NCBI RefSeq assembly: GCF_954871325.1 | Contig: NC_088775.1 | Span: 37,983,561-38,047,560, forward strand | DNA: 64,000 bases | Direction of reading: 5' to 3' | DNA from: Gordionus sp. m RMFG-2023 | Lineage: Eukaryota > Nematomorpha > Gordioida > Chordodea > Parachordodidae | In this document: piece after piece, positions 32,908-44,429 of the stretch | Layout of the letters: the number at the start of each line of letters is the position of its first letter | Numbering within the stretch: position 1 is the stretch's first letter | The notes under the pieces: generated by a model | What the model was told of the DNA's origin: nothing | What the model saw: the letters and a program-made list of their open reading frames with translations, nothing else | Databases searched by the model: none | Position numbers and translations under genes: made by a program

Positions 32908-33310
32908 CAGGGATCAAAACCAAAACGAATATCGGTTCGGACCTCTAAAAACCGGTTTGAACATCTTACCTATATTCGAATAATGTATAGGGAAGATGGG
33001 GACAAATTTTTTATTTCATATTAAAATAAAAAACACACATAAAACCTTCATTTTTATTAATTGCACATTATAAAATAATATTTAATTTATAAATATAACA
33101 AATAAATAAATGATTAATTTTAATATGAACAATATTTAACTTTATTTACTTTAATTTTTTTTTATTAAGCCGCACAATTAAAATATTTTCAAAATTCGTC
33201 TCACTCAAATTACATCCATAAGGAAATAATATAAATTTAATTGTTGAAAAACATCTTTCCACACTAACTTGGGTAGCCGGCGCTGCCAGTATGATATCAA
33301 ATTTGATGTG
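32908..33310 (-). mobile_element. hAT fragment with dimerisation domain (minus strand)
   Basis: CAGGGATCAAAACC at 32908 resembles the end CAGGGACCCGG of the element at 51973, followed by CGGTTCGG-type subterminal words. On the minus strand 33160-33310 reads LAAPATQVSVERCFSTIKFI and NLSETNFENILIVRLN, a hAT dimerisation motif open across its length. The other end was not found, so the boundary at 33310 is only where recognisable sequence stops. Confidence 0.7.
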
Positions 33311-35795
33311 CCATTTATAATACTATATGTAAATAATTTATATATTGGATTTAATTTTTCTCTAATTATAATTTATCATTTGCCCAATGAAAGATTTAAC
33401 ATATATTATAAAAATATAAACATTTCAAATTTAAAATCGGAATAAAGCAGCAGGAACCTATTTTATATTGTATCTATTTTAAAATTTGCTTATTGGTGTA
33501 TCTTTGTTAAAAATAATTTATTTATATTAAAATATATATTAGAATATAAAGAATAAATAGTTAACAATATTGCAATTTTCTCCTAAAAAGATATATATTT
33601 TTTCCAGGAGTTGACTGGCGACGCTTTGGCCTCGTGGGCATTTTTTTTTATAGAGGCCTCATTTTTATGGGATCGTCGCTTCCATACCGCTATTTATTCT
33701 TAAATGGCTTCTTCGAATTACATGATTTTTATTACTTCTTATTTTTGAAAATAAGTTCAAACAATTTACATTTTTAATAAAAATAGAATAGTATGACATA
33801 TATATCATATATTGCACATCTAAAATTATTCATTGCATATCTAAAAAAATATTCATTGTACATATATGTTTTATATTAGATTTACAACGTTACTACACTA
33901 TAAAATCAAATCATATATCACGTGAAATACAAATTAGTTCATACTCAATATATAAAATCAATTAATTACACATATAAAATTATTGCAATTATACAATATT
34001 AGACAGAGAATAAAATTGCTGCACTTATAAAATCAGGCACCGGCAGCGTCGCTAACCTTTACAATCTCAGGGGGGCTCAACTAAAAAAAAAATTATGGGG
34101 GCATACTCCCCCCTACCCCCCAATTTGTAGGCTTTCGGCCCGCTTTTGCTCGGCCTCGGTCGAGTTTTATATTAATATCTTATACTTTTTTTAAAAAAAT
34201 TGTTAACACTGAACATTGTTCTGAATTTCATATTTTGTCATTTATTATATAATGCATACAAAATTTACTAGCATATAAATAATTAAAACAATACAAGACA
34301 TTTCTAAAAATAATATTTTTTAATACAACATCTATTTCTTACAGTATAAAATATTTTCGAATGTGATATAAAAAAATTTTGCGCCTAAAGAATTACAAGT
34401 GATAAAAAAGGTTAATTAATTCATACATATACCTCAATTGATAATATTTTTTAAAAACCACATAATGCAATAATATAATTCTTAGCAACTTACATTGACA
34501 AAAGGTTATCAAACTAATATAACTCTCTGTTACCTAGACAATGTTTTATAGAATGGACTAATAAGGAAAAATTTATAGGCCTAAACCAAATCAACAATTC
34601 CTGAAGAAGAGAGTATAAACGACCAATCTAAATCATAAAACTATATGGTGGTTAGAACTTCCTTTTAGATGACATGATGGAAGCTAGATAAGTAATCGAG
34701 AAAATTATTGTGAGATATTCAATTTCTAAAAGATTATCTTCCATTTTAAATGATATATAAACGACTACACAGTTGACCATTATTGTTTATCTAAAATATG
34801 AAATCATGTGCTCTCAGCCGTTGTAGTAATAATCTTAAATTACATAGCAACACAAATAATAGATGCTGTTTAATTTGCAGTAATAGCCATGACACTCACG
34901 ATGTAAACTAATATCACAATTTATTATGTTGGATTAATTGATAAAATTAAAACACTAAAAATCTTTGGAAGAAATAATTATGCAAATATATTGAATCCTG
35001 GAGTTATTTACACGGCAATGCCATACTAGAAATTAAACATTTTCTAACTATAAAATAAGGAAGGTAATGATATGATGAAACAATTAAGATTTTATATATT
35101 GTCGCACCACCTCTAGTTGGTATATTATATCTTAAAATAATATTAGTTTGTAAAAATATCAAAAATATACTTGTATTAAAAATTTAACTCAAAACTGTTT
35201 TTAGAAAGGAAAAAAAAATAGCTTTCCTAAAAACACGTAAATAAAGAGAAGAAAAGATATCAAATTTATTATATCTATTATAAAATGAATAATAAAATGT
35301 TCAATTTTAAAACTTATTTATAACTAAATAGATGGCGTTAAATACTTGAATGCAAATTGTTACTATATTTATTATCAAAAGCATTTATTAGTAAAATTTA
35401 TTATAAAATTAACTTTAATATATTATATAACTGTCAAATACGTCTATAAAAGTGGCATTTTATCGAATATTTTATAAACAACTGTATATAATAGAGGATT
35501 ATAAACTATATGTCTACTTACTTACTTTATAAAGAAATCTCTTATACTTATTTGAACCTTGAAAATATTTTTAGGAATAGGTATGATAATAAAATTTAAA
35601 AATAAATATACAGTTGTTTAGTCATTTTGAACTCGGCTAATTACAATATTAAATTTTTTAGTTTTCAATAAATGATTATATTTATTTATAGGGTTATATA
35701 ATAATTTAAATAATAAGTCAATTATGCTTCAACTGTTAATGCTAAATTAATATTTAGTGAGTGATATTGATATTCTATTTTTAACACAAAATTTG
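33311..35795. other. AT-rich region with hAT-like tips
   Basis: No gene. At 33605 a tip CAGGAGTTGACTGGC. At about 34041 a tip CAGGCACCGGCAGCGTCGCT followed by G- and C-runs, laid out like the left end of the element at 43189. At 35325-35570 a segment inversely homologous to 43390-43630 (part of that hAT family). The remainder is unclassified AT-rich sequence. Confidence 0.55.
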
Positions 35796-36091
35796 TGTTG
35801 AGATGTCCTGATTGATTTTTTTAAATATTTTTTTTCGCTATCTATTAATTCAATATTAACCTTACGGATTGATTTTTTTTATTCTTTATATTAACTTAAT
35901 ATTAACCTTACGTACTCATTTTATAATATTAACTCAATAGTTTGTTTATATAAATTAAATAGATTTTTTATATAAATTGATTTTTAAAAACTATGTAAGA
36001 ATGAAAATATATTGCATTGCAGTGAAATAATTTTTTAAATAAATAAATAAAAATTTCTTTCAATTTTGTTCTTCTCCCTGCCACCTTAACA
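35796..36091 (+). repeat. 5' LTR of the 35796-39092 element
   Basis: Begins TGTTGAGATGTCC and ends CCACCTTAACA next to the PBS. The last 35 bases match the LTR end at 19048. The start is inferred from the TGTTGA match. Confidence 0.7.
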
Positions 36092-36231
36092 TGGTGGCAG
36101 CGGCTATCTTTGTAAATTAAAATTTTATTAAAATATAAAGATGAATTTCATATTAATTATTTCACATTTCTAAAAATAAAACAAATAAATAATATAAAAA
36201 AGAAGAAATTTTTTTTTACAATTAATTAAAT

Positions 36232-37300
36232 ATGGTGAACGATAAAAAACCCACTGTATCTACTATATTATATAAATGCGAATTTCCTAAATATATAGGA
36301 AACATTGATACATATTTAACTAAAATTGAACTTATTTTTAAAAATAATGACATCACAGATGACGATAACGCCACGACCTTACAACATAATTTACCAGATG
36401 ACATATTTTCTAAACTACAATCGATATGCACTGAATCCGATCTCAAGAAATCGTCGACACTTATCAACTAACTTAGATTATTACAACCTGTCAAGATTCG
36501 AAACAAAAGAATTAGTGAATTCAATCAGCAGTTCATAAAGAGAGCAGCGAAAGTTTTTTAGATTGGGTTACCCATATTTGTCAGCTCAATATGGACTGCA
36601 ACTTTATCGGATACGACAGGGTTTTAGAAAAAATAAAGGTATCAAGCTCATCTAAGGAAATTAAATACAGAATTAAAGATTTACTCATTTTAGATGACAT
36701 TATAAAGATAGGAAGAGTTAGACGAAACTGACATTGAAACATCTATACATAAGATTGTTATCAAAGACAACATACACTCTGATATAAAACATTTGGAGGG
36801 AGTAAGACAAGATAAGAAAGTTTACGAACAAAAACCAACTAATACTAGATAATACCTAGATGATGCTATATACTGAGAACAACAGAAATTATGATAATAA
36901 TTACAATCATCAGTTTAGACAACCCAGACTCGACCATATTATGGCAACCAAAGATTCAACAACCAAAATAACTATCATTTTCCAAGACGAAACTATGACA
37001 GATTTCATGATCAAAATAGATGGGAAACTCCTTATATTTCTTTCAATAATCACGAAACAAGAGATAACAATAATAATAGATTTAATAATACCAATTATGG
37101 ATTTAATAATAATTATAAGCCTTTTAATGATTTCAAATACCACAACAGATTTGACAACAACAGACAACAGTTTCAAAATTTTAGAGGTTATAATAGATCC
37201 AACGTGCATCAACAATTTTACAATCGTGACAATAAAAATTACATGGCTTATAATCCTAGACATCAAGCACCTTATTTAAATAAAATCAATATAGTTAATA
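36232..37300 (+). pseudogene. Gag remnant (35796-39092 element)
   Basis: 36232-36471 opens MVNDKKPTVSTILYKCEFPK and carries a capsid-like LPDDIFSKLQSICTESDLKK. Beyond 36860 follows an Asn/Tyr/Arg-rich tail. No good CCHC knuckle is seen. Broken. Confidence 0.7.
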
Positions 37301-37309
37301 TAGAAGAGA

Positions 37310-38390
37310 TTGAAAACGACAAAATCATATCAAACGATAAGAAAGATTATAATTTATTAAATATTGATATAAATAACGTAGAAAACGAAGTTCAAAATAT
37401 TAAAGATGATGCATATATGGTGAACATCAAAATTAATAACGTCTTAACTTCACTACAAGTGGATACTGACACAAAATTAACAATCCTACCAAAGTATATG
37501 ATTGAGAAAACAGGCATAAAAAACATTACGAAGTCCAACATACAGTTATCAGGTTACGACGGTAAGACGATATAAGTGTTAGGCACAACGCGAGTGAATG
37601 TAGAATACGAAAGGAATTCTCAAATTTTAGATGCATTAATCGTAAACAGTAACAAGATGCCATGCCTTTACTAGGAAGATCATGGTTAAAACATTTTAAA
37701 AATATACTTGAAAGATTCATAGGCATGATTGATACGGATAATAAAGATGATTTGGCGGAGTTGATATCCAATTGCAAGTCAAAATTAAATAATAAACCTG
37801 TCATGAAAACTCAAGTTAGATTACGACTAAAGTCACATGCTAAGCCAAAGTTTTTAAAAACAATGGTCTTAGGCTGTGCGCCGATTTTAAAGACAGTTAA
37901 CCCAGCGCTTGAAGATTTCAAATACCCCATACCTAGAATTAACGATTTGATTGCCAAATTAGCTAGAGGCAAAAAATTTAGCAAAATTGATATCAAACAA
38001 GCCTTCCTGCAAATTAGAGATTTGCTTACTATATCCGAACAGGTTTTCGGAGATTTAAAAGATGTTATATTCCACATAGACGACTTGTGAATTACATGTG
38101 ATACGATGAGATACACTTGAAGAACATAAAAAAAGTATTCGAAAAGATCATCAAATATGAATTAACCCCCAATTTCGACAAAAGTTTATTCCTGCAAGAT
38201 AAAATACGCTTTTTGGGACACGACATAGACAAAAAAAGCAATTATAGACATGCCGGAACCAAAAAATTCAGAAGAATTATCTACTTTCTTAGGCATGGCG
38301 AGCTATTACGTAAATTTTTAAACAATTTGGATCTGGCAGATCCACTATATAAAATAATTAACAAAGATAAATGGTCTTGGGATACCTAAC
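37310..38390 (+). pseudogene. Protease and RT remnants (35796-39092 element)
   Basis: 37410-37575 has retropepsin-like sequence (VNIKINNVLTSLQVDTDTK, NIQLSGYDGKTI). 37662-38090 has MPLLGRSWLKHFKNIL, then RT pieces (YPIPRINDLIAKLARGKKFS, KIDIKQAFLQIRD, VIFHIDDL), with the active-site box reading HIDD. 38117-38389 is the connection (NKKSNYRHAG... LADPLYKIINKDKWSWDT). Broken, with part of the RT core absent. Confidence 0.8.
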
Positions 38391-38394
38391 ATCA

Positions 38395-39092
38395 AGAATT
38401 CTATAAAAAATTAAAAACTTTAATCAGTCAACCTCCTACATTTAACTTTTCCAATCCTGATTTACCCATAGGTATAGCCGCTGATGCGACTAAAGTCGGC
38501 TTAGGAGCTATTTTATTCCACATAGAAGAGGACGGCAAAGAAAAGCCGATAGCTTTTGCCTCAAGATCCTTACTAAAATCCGAAAGATATTACACTAACA
38601 TCGAACGCGAGGCGTTAGCGATTATTTTTGCAATGAAAAGATTTCAAGAATATCTAATTGGAACAAAATTTACAATCATCACCGATCACAAGCCTTTGAT
38701 CTACATTTTTTCCAATTTAAAAGAAAACTCATTCATGTCGATGAGGTTACAGAAGTGGAACATTGCTATGGGAGCTTACGACTTCAAATAAAACATAGAG
38801 CGGGTAAACACAACACAGTACCAGATTGTTTGTCCAGATTGCCAGATTGCCATTAACATCTTCAGAAGAAGAAATACACATTGTGGAGGATGTAAAAGAA
38901 AATAATGATTTATGGGACGTATCAATTAACTTTAAAATGATCGAAAAAAAAATTTCTAACGACAGAGAATTAATGGAAATAATAAACGACATTAGAAACG
39001 GTGACATGATAAAATATAAAACATATAACAATATGGTGACGAAATTATGTTTTATGGGAAATTGTCTATTTAAAGAAAATAAATCATTATAC
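38395..39092 (+). pseudogene. RNase H and start of integrase region
   Basis: RNase H motifs are clear: IGIAADATKVGLGAILFHIE, PIAFASRSLLKSERYYTNIE, REALAIIFAMKRFQEYLIG and TIITDHKPLIYIFS. The tether follows and the frame runs to 39094, where the hAT-like tip begins. Broken. Confidence 0.85.
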
Positions 39093-39800
39093 TAGTGTTG
39101 TTAAAGTTACTTTTGAAACATAACTAGTTACAGTTACTCGTGTTACATTGGCAAAAATAAAACTAGTTACATTATAAGTTACTTTATACATTCATATAAC
39201 GCATTTATTTACTGAACGAATTTATTTAATATAAAAAAATTAAGATATACAAATTATAATCATTTGTTTAAAAAAAATATACAATTTATTTATATAAAAA
39301 AATAACTAAACCGAAAAAAATATCGGAAAATAGAATATTTATATTTACATTGAATAAAAATATCCATTATATTTGCATTGAAAAAAAAACATATTTATTT
39401 TTCATTAAAATTTGAGTTTAATAAATGTTTATTTGCTTTTAACAATTGGATTTCAAAATTTTTATCTAGAAGACGCGCTCGTTTCTCTCCAAAGATGAGC
39501 TTCCCTAGACCGAATAAACGTTCTACAGGAGCACTTGATGTAATAACAACATTATATTCAATATAGAGCATTTTTAAATTTGGAAAATCGTCATATAAAG
39601 ATAATGTGCTGTTATTGGAATTAATAAAATTTTAAATAAATTCATCATTATCAATAATATTTGGACGCTTTAAATCAAAAAATCCAACAACATCTAATGA
39701 TGTTTGTTGTGAACATGAGCCATTTGTGTTAGATTCACCGCGAGGTATTAAAGTATTTATTAAATTTAAAATTTCCATCTTTTTTGATCTATTCTAAAAT
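39093..39800 (-). mobile_element. hAT fragment: one end and transposase C-terminus
   Basis: TAGTGTTGTTAAAGTTAC at 39093 resembles the tip TAGTGCTGTGAAG of the element at 4920 and is followed by several GTTAC words. On the minus strand 39380-39570 reads VVITSSAPVERLFGLGKLIF, then LLDKNFEIQLLKANKHL, a clean hAT dimerisation domain. Upstream, at 39620-39780, MEILNLINTLIPRGESNTNG continues the same protein after an interruption. The second terminal repeat was not found. Confidence 0.75.
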
Positions 39801-40628
39801 ATTGTATAAGCGGAAAGTAAAAAAATACAACATCATGCAAGGTACTATGAAGTATCAAACCAAACAACGAAATTTCCTAGGTAATATTCCTGAAAGTTTG
39901 CCTTTTTGCAAATTGCTCCAATGTTATTGAATTCGTCATCTGGAAGACTTCGGAGAAACAAAGTGGCCTTTTCTCAGTTGGAGATCAGTATCGAGGAAAT
40001 TTTGCAATTTCCCTATATAAGCGCTGTCATCGCTACTAAATTTAGGGAAATCCAGCTTGACGAATTCGATCATATATGTGGAATTATTCAATGCATCCAT
40101 CGTAAAAGAATTATGATCGATAAAAGCGTGATATAGAATTCATGTATAGTGCAAAATCAAGATCGAATTTTGAGATATTACTTACGCGAAGATCGGACGT
40201 AATTTGGCCTCCATAAAGAATTGAGTTAAATAACATCTTTATTCTTTATATAGTTAGATATTTATTCTTTATATAGTTAGATTAGTCATGCAGAATTGTG
40301 ATATAATAACTTTTTATTCTATATATATTTACAATATTCATATTAAAATGAATTACATTTTTTTTAACATGATTATGAATTACATTTTATTATCCCTTAA
40401 ACCAAAAAATGTTCCTTTTATATCTTTTTTAAACAATAAATAAATCATGAAATAGCCAATTATATAAATGAAAATGTTCGTTTGAATTAGAATTTAAATT
40501 GATATCCAAAAAATATATCAATTGTCAAAATAAATTTATTTTAAAATAATGTTAATGCGATAAAATAAAACGTTAATATAAAATAATCTCGATCACTTAT
40601 TTAACAAAGAACAACATCAATAACTTTG
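39800..40628. other. Region without clear features
   Basis: A 76-codon plus-strand ORF (39906-40136) is opposed by a minus-strand reading containing IEFVKLDFPKFSSDDSAYIG, which weakly recalls gag-type VKLDFPKFSG motifs. Evidence for either is poor. The rest is AT-rich. Confidence 0.35.
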
Positions 40629-41083
40629 TTAACAGTTGTTTTTGACAACAAGGTTATGAGTGAACCTCTGATATGTCAGAGGTTTAAGCTTTTCTTTTCT
40701 ACGTTTGCTATTTAAAATAGCTTTCTCTAACTGAGAATATTTAATCATTCTTTGATATTATACGAATCATTTCCAGGAAATTTTCATGATTCAAATTTTT
40801 ATTTTCAAAGAAGTGTTTAAGTAGCATTTGATCCTCTGTAAGGCAAGTTTTATCTGCCTAAAAACTTTATTAACATCGATATTTGTTTTATTATGTAGAT
40901 ATTGTTATGTCGTTTTTTCCATTTAATATTTTAACACTAATTTAATTATCAAATGACTTATTTTTTTGATACGCTGAGGTAGACCTCGACTGCACTAATA
41001 TGAACTCTTGAATTTTCATGTATTTTAATTACTAAACATATGTCGAAAATTTGTTGAGCATTTTGTGAAAGTGTTTTCGCATA
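40629..41083 (-). CDS. Exon-like pieces of an unrecognised gene (minus strand)
   Basis: Three open pieces. 40958-41083 (41 codons, YAKTLSQNAQQIFDICLVIK to YLSVSKK) is directly preceded by a good splice acceptor (CTACCTGGCATTTACAG). 40741-40835 (30 codons, DQMLLKHFFENKNLNHENFL to ISKND) is preceded by TAAAACTTGCCTTACAG. 40629-40748 (MIKYSQLEKAILNSKRRKEK to VVKNNC) overlaps the end of the second in another frame. Composition is more protein-like than the AT background, and none resembles the RT, integrase or hAT motifs elsewhere. No good donor in the right phase joins the first two, so this may be a decayed host gene or an exon-bearing transposase. I do not recognise the protein. Confidence 0.3.
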
Positions 41084-41126
41084 CTGTAAATGCCAGGTAG
41101 ATTAAGCAGTACATAGTTTTGGCTTT

Positions 41127-41600
41127 ATTGAAATTAGTTTTATATATAAATTAACATTCAATTAATTAATATTAAAAAGAAATATTGGAAAATTATATTG
41201 ATCAAAAATTTATTTTATTAAAATTATTATACCTGGGTTTTATTTAATTTCCATGAATTAAGAACAAGAAATATAATCACAAATGTTGGCTATATTATTT
41301 CTACAATAAATCAATATATAAAAATATAATATATAAAATTAATCAAAACTTAGCTTTCACTCTACTCAAACTCATGCGGAAGTGTTTTCTCTTCATTTGA
41401 AAAAAACAAAAACAAGGAAAAGTACTATAATGATGTATAGCGTCAAGCGACGTTATTGATAATTTATGCATTAAAATATAGTAAACGACATAATAATTCT
41501 CAAGGAATATAATATTCATATAATATATTATTAAAAATAAATAAATGATAAGGGAAAATAATGTAAACATAATAATATTTTTTTTCTAAACTGCCTCTTT
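41127..41600. other. AT-rich stretch, nothing recognised
   Basis: A 75-codon minus-strand ORF (41343-41570) is rich in Ile, Leu, Tyr and Phe and looks like chance translation of AT-rich DNA. Confidence 0.5.
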
Positions 41601-41799
41601 TTTGATATTTTCCCCTGATCGGCCTCAAAATCGACATTTTCTCGCGGCCTCTGGTCTTATGGCCAGTCCGCCCCTGTATTTTTCTAAATTACTTCCATTT
41701 ATGAAATATATTTTATTACTGGGATCACGCGCTCTCGTCCTAGCTATCATATATCTCCCCCCCCCCCTTAGATGGAACCAGAAAATTGTATTAAGAATA

Positions 41800-41885
41800 T
41801 ATAAAAAACAGTAGTTACTGGATTCGAACTCAAAACTATAGGATTGACAAACCAGGTATAAAGTTACTTAGGAGGTCTATTTATT
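41800..41885 (-). mobile_element. Weak tRNA-like (SINE-type) fragment
   Basis: The minus strand contains GAGTTCGAATCC (a good B box) about 45 bases after a poor A-box-like ACTTTATACCTGG. Stems do not pair, so it is not a tRNA gene. Confidence 0.25.
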
Positions 41886-42089
41886 TTAATATTCTGATAA
41901 TTTTTTAATGAGTTTTCTTTGATAAAATTGAAAAAAAATTGTTAAGATTTAACAAAAAGCCCATTAAGTTGGTGATCCCCTTTTTATAACATAAATAACG
42001 AGGGCTCGGATCGATTTATAGCATGATTGGAAAAAATCAATTTCAATGAGTATATCCTATTGATAAGCTAAGCAAAATTCTGCATAAAT

Positions 42090-42715
42090 AGCGTATATTT
42101 ACCAAAATATTTCGATATTTCTAATTTAAAAAAAAAATGAATAGTACCATTTTCTGAATCTCCCTAAAACATGATTCTGTATTCATTTTTTAAAAATAAT
42201 TTATATTTACCGAGGGTGCATAGTCAAAAAATATTGAATAAAAGTGTTTTTTCAAAATCCCACTAAATTTTAAACTTACTATTAACATTTCTGAATCTCC
42301 TTGAAAAGCTAAACATGTTTATATATATTTTTTTAAATAATATATCTTGACCGGGGACGCGAAGGGGCGCGTAGTTTAGTAAAAAAAAGCGTTTTTTTTA
42401 AAAGTCCACTTATTTAAAAAAATTTTAAAAAATAATATTAACATATTTTTATACCTTTTAATTATGATTCTGTGTTTATTTTTTATAAATTAAGCTTCTT
42501 TAATAGGGGGCGCGTATGGAGGAGCGTAGGAGCGCCTATTTTAGTTATGTAAAAAAATAATTTTTTAAAATTTTACTATGTTACCATTTTTTTTAAATTA
42601 AAAAAAACATTTTCTAACACATCTTATGAAGCTAAATACGATTCTATATTAATATAGTTTAAATTAGCTTCTCTCATAGCGCGTAGTTTTCGGGGGCGCG
42701 TATTTTAATGCCCGA
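42090..42715. repeat. Degenerate tandem array, about 155-170 bp unit, four copies
   Basis: Each unit has a GATTCTGTRTT-like word, an AT-rich stretch and a GC-rich island (CGAGGGTGCATAG, CGGGGACGCGAAGGGGCGCG, GGGGGCGCGTATGGAGGAGC, GGGGGCGCGTATTT). The GC islands are unusual here. No coding content. Confidence 0.65.
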
Positions 42716-43188
42716 AGTATCTATATTTATGAAGAGAAAATTACCTGGATAAAAAGTGTAGATGATATCAAAAAATGCTTGCTTGGATTTGATAAAAAAA
42801 TTGCTTGGAATTATCGAATATATTAAATAAATGCATAATAGAATAATTACGTGCATAATAGAAAAAATTACCTGCATATAAATTCATATGAATTAAAAAA
42901 TCGGACCAAATGGACTATTTTACGATCAAAATCTTACGATCAAAGGAGGCCGTCCCCACTTATCAATTAAATGTAATAATCTTTAAAACGATTCGAATAT
43001 AATTAAAATTTTTGCAACTAGAGTTGTTAAATTCTAACATTGACCATCTCAATTGTGGCTTAGTCAAGCTTTTAGCCTAAAATTAAAATTAAGGCTCTAA
43101 GTTGAGTCTAAACTAGAAGATTGATTGGAATATTTTTGGTTAAAAACATGGCTACGCTGTTTTATAGTTGACTAAAGTTAAGAAGTTT
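42716..43188. other. Unclassified AT-rich stretch
   Basis: A 67-codon minus-strand ORF (42674-42877) has a hydrophobic N-terminus but no family resemblance. No repeats of note. Confidence 0.45.
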
Positions 43189-44313
43189 CAAAAGCGTAGC
43201 CAGGATTTTCCTAAGGGGGGGGGGATTAAAAAATTACTGGGGGTTTCCACCCCCAGACCCTATTTAGGCGGTACCTTAGTCTATTAGGAGGTCAATTTTA
43301 ATAAAAAAATAAGCTTGGAACAAATATGAAATATATTTTTATTAGTTTATATAAAATATAATATAAATTACATTAATATAAAAGGGTGGTTTTATTCCAA
43401 ACAAGTATAAGAAATTTATTTATAAAAAGTAAGTAGACATATAGTTGAAATCCCTCTATTATATAGAATTAGTTACAAAATACTAAGTAAAATTCCCCTT
43501 TTACAGACATATTTGACAGTTAGAGAATATATTATAGTTAATATTTTAACAAATTTTACTAATCAATGCTCTTGATAATAAATATAGCAACAATTTGCAT
43601 TCAATTATTTAACGCCATCTATTTATTTTACATAAAAATTAATCTTCATATTATATATCCCACAATGTCTTTAAAAGATATTTTCTGATGTCCTTATCAA
43701 TATTTTATAGTTTCTGTAAAATATATAATTCGCTATATTGGTAAAAATTACTTGATTGTCATATGATAATTGATAAGATTAGATATACTGTAAATCTACG
43801 ACATATGATATTCCACTGTTTGTATTGTGCTTTAATTTTTTTATTTAATTTATGATTTAATTTTATCAATAGTTTTATAATTATATTTTACTTTTATTAA
43901 GATAAATAAATTAAAATTACTCACTTTATAAAAAATTAGATTTGATATATTATATTTAGTAATTTTATGGATCTATTATTTATAATTATAATACATTTCA
44001 CTTTTGTCTTAAGACTTATCTTTGGCTTATATTCCATTTCTTAAAAAACATTTTTGCTTCACTTTTTTTATATATAAATGCTTTTTTCCAAAAATGTATA
44101 AATTATGTTGAATATTTTATAAAAAAATATCAACATTTACATTCTTTCTTACAAATTATTGTTTAAGATATATGCATACATTTTTGGGGGTCAGGAAGTG
44201 GGAGAAGGACTAAGGGGGGTATTTTTTATTAGCTTAAAATGATATTCACAAAAAGTGATAAGTTTCTGAAGGGGAGTGGATTTCCCCTTGCCCCCCCCCT
44301 GGCTACGCCTATG
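43189..44313. mobile_element. Non-autonomous hAT element, 1.1 kb
   Basis: Ends CAAAAGCGTAGCCAGG and, inverted, CATAGGCGTAGCCAGG, each followed by long G- or C-runs. Flanks AGAAGTTT (43181-43188) and GGTAGTTT (44314-44321) agree at 6 of 8 positions, fitting an aged target duplication. No transposase is visible. The right 400 bases recur at 49700-50095, and 43390-43630 recurs inverted at 35325-35570. Confidence 0.8.
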
Positions 44314-44429
44314 GGTAGTTTAATAACACTACAATATACTAGTAATAACTTACACATTATTTTATAAGCCTAAAATCATGAGGCTCGAACGGTTCAGTGA
44401 CGTTTTAACAGTTCGGTTCAGGTTTGGCT

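Larger units (their letters stand above)
35796..39092 (+). mobile_element. Ty3/gypsy element, plus strand, 3' end missing
   Basis: LTR 35796-36091, a PBS TGGTGGCAGCGG at 36092, gag from 36232, retropepsin-like at 37400-37575, RT at 37660-38390, RNase H at 38400-38800, and only the start of the integrase region before a hAT-like tip at 39093 cuts it off. No 3' LTR was found. Its gag tail and LTR end resemble those of the 18786-25567 element, so the two are related. Broken in several places. Confidence 0.88.
33605..41676. mobile_element. Candidate large hAT-like element defined by distant ends
   Basis: The tip CAGGAGTTGACTGGC at 33605 and, inverted, CAGGGGCGGACTGGC at 41676 match at 12 of 15 bases, and both are followed inward by GAGGCC words. 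Flanks read ATTTTTTC (33597-33604) and TATTTTTC (41677-41684). If real, the element was filled by the gypsy copy at 35796-39092 and other insertions. The T-rich flanks make a chance match possible. Confidence 0.35.

Noticed and set aside
36910-37266. A 118-codon minus-strand ORF rich in Ile and Val
   Set aside because: Antisense to the Asn/Tyr-rich gag tail of the 35796-39092 element.
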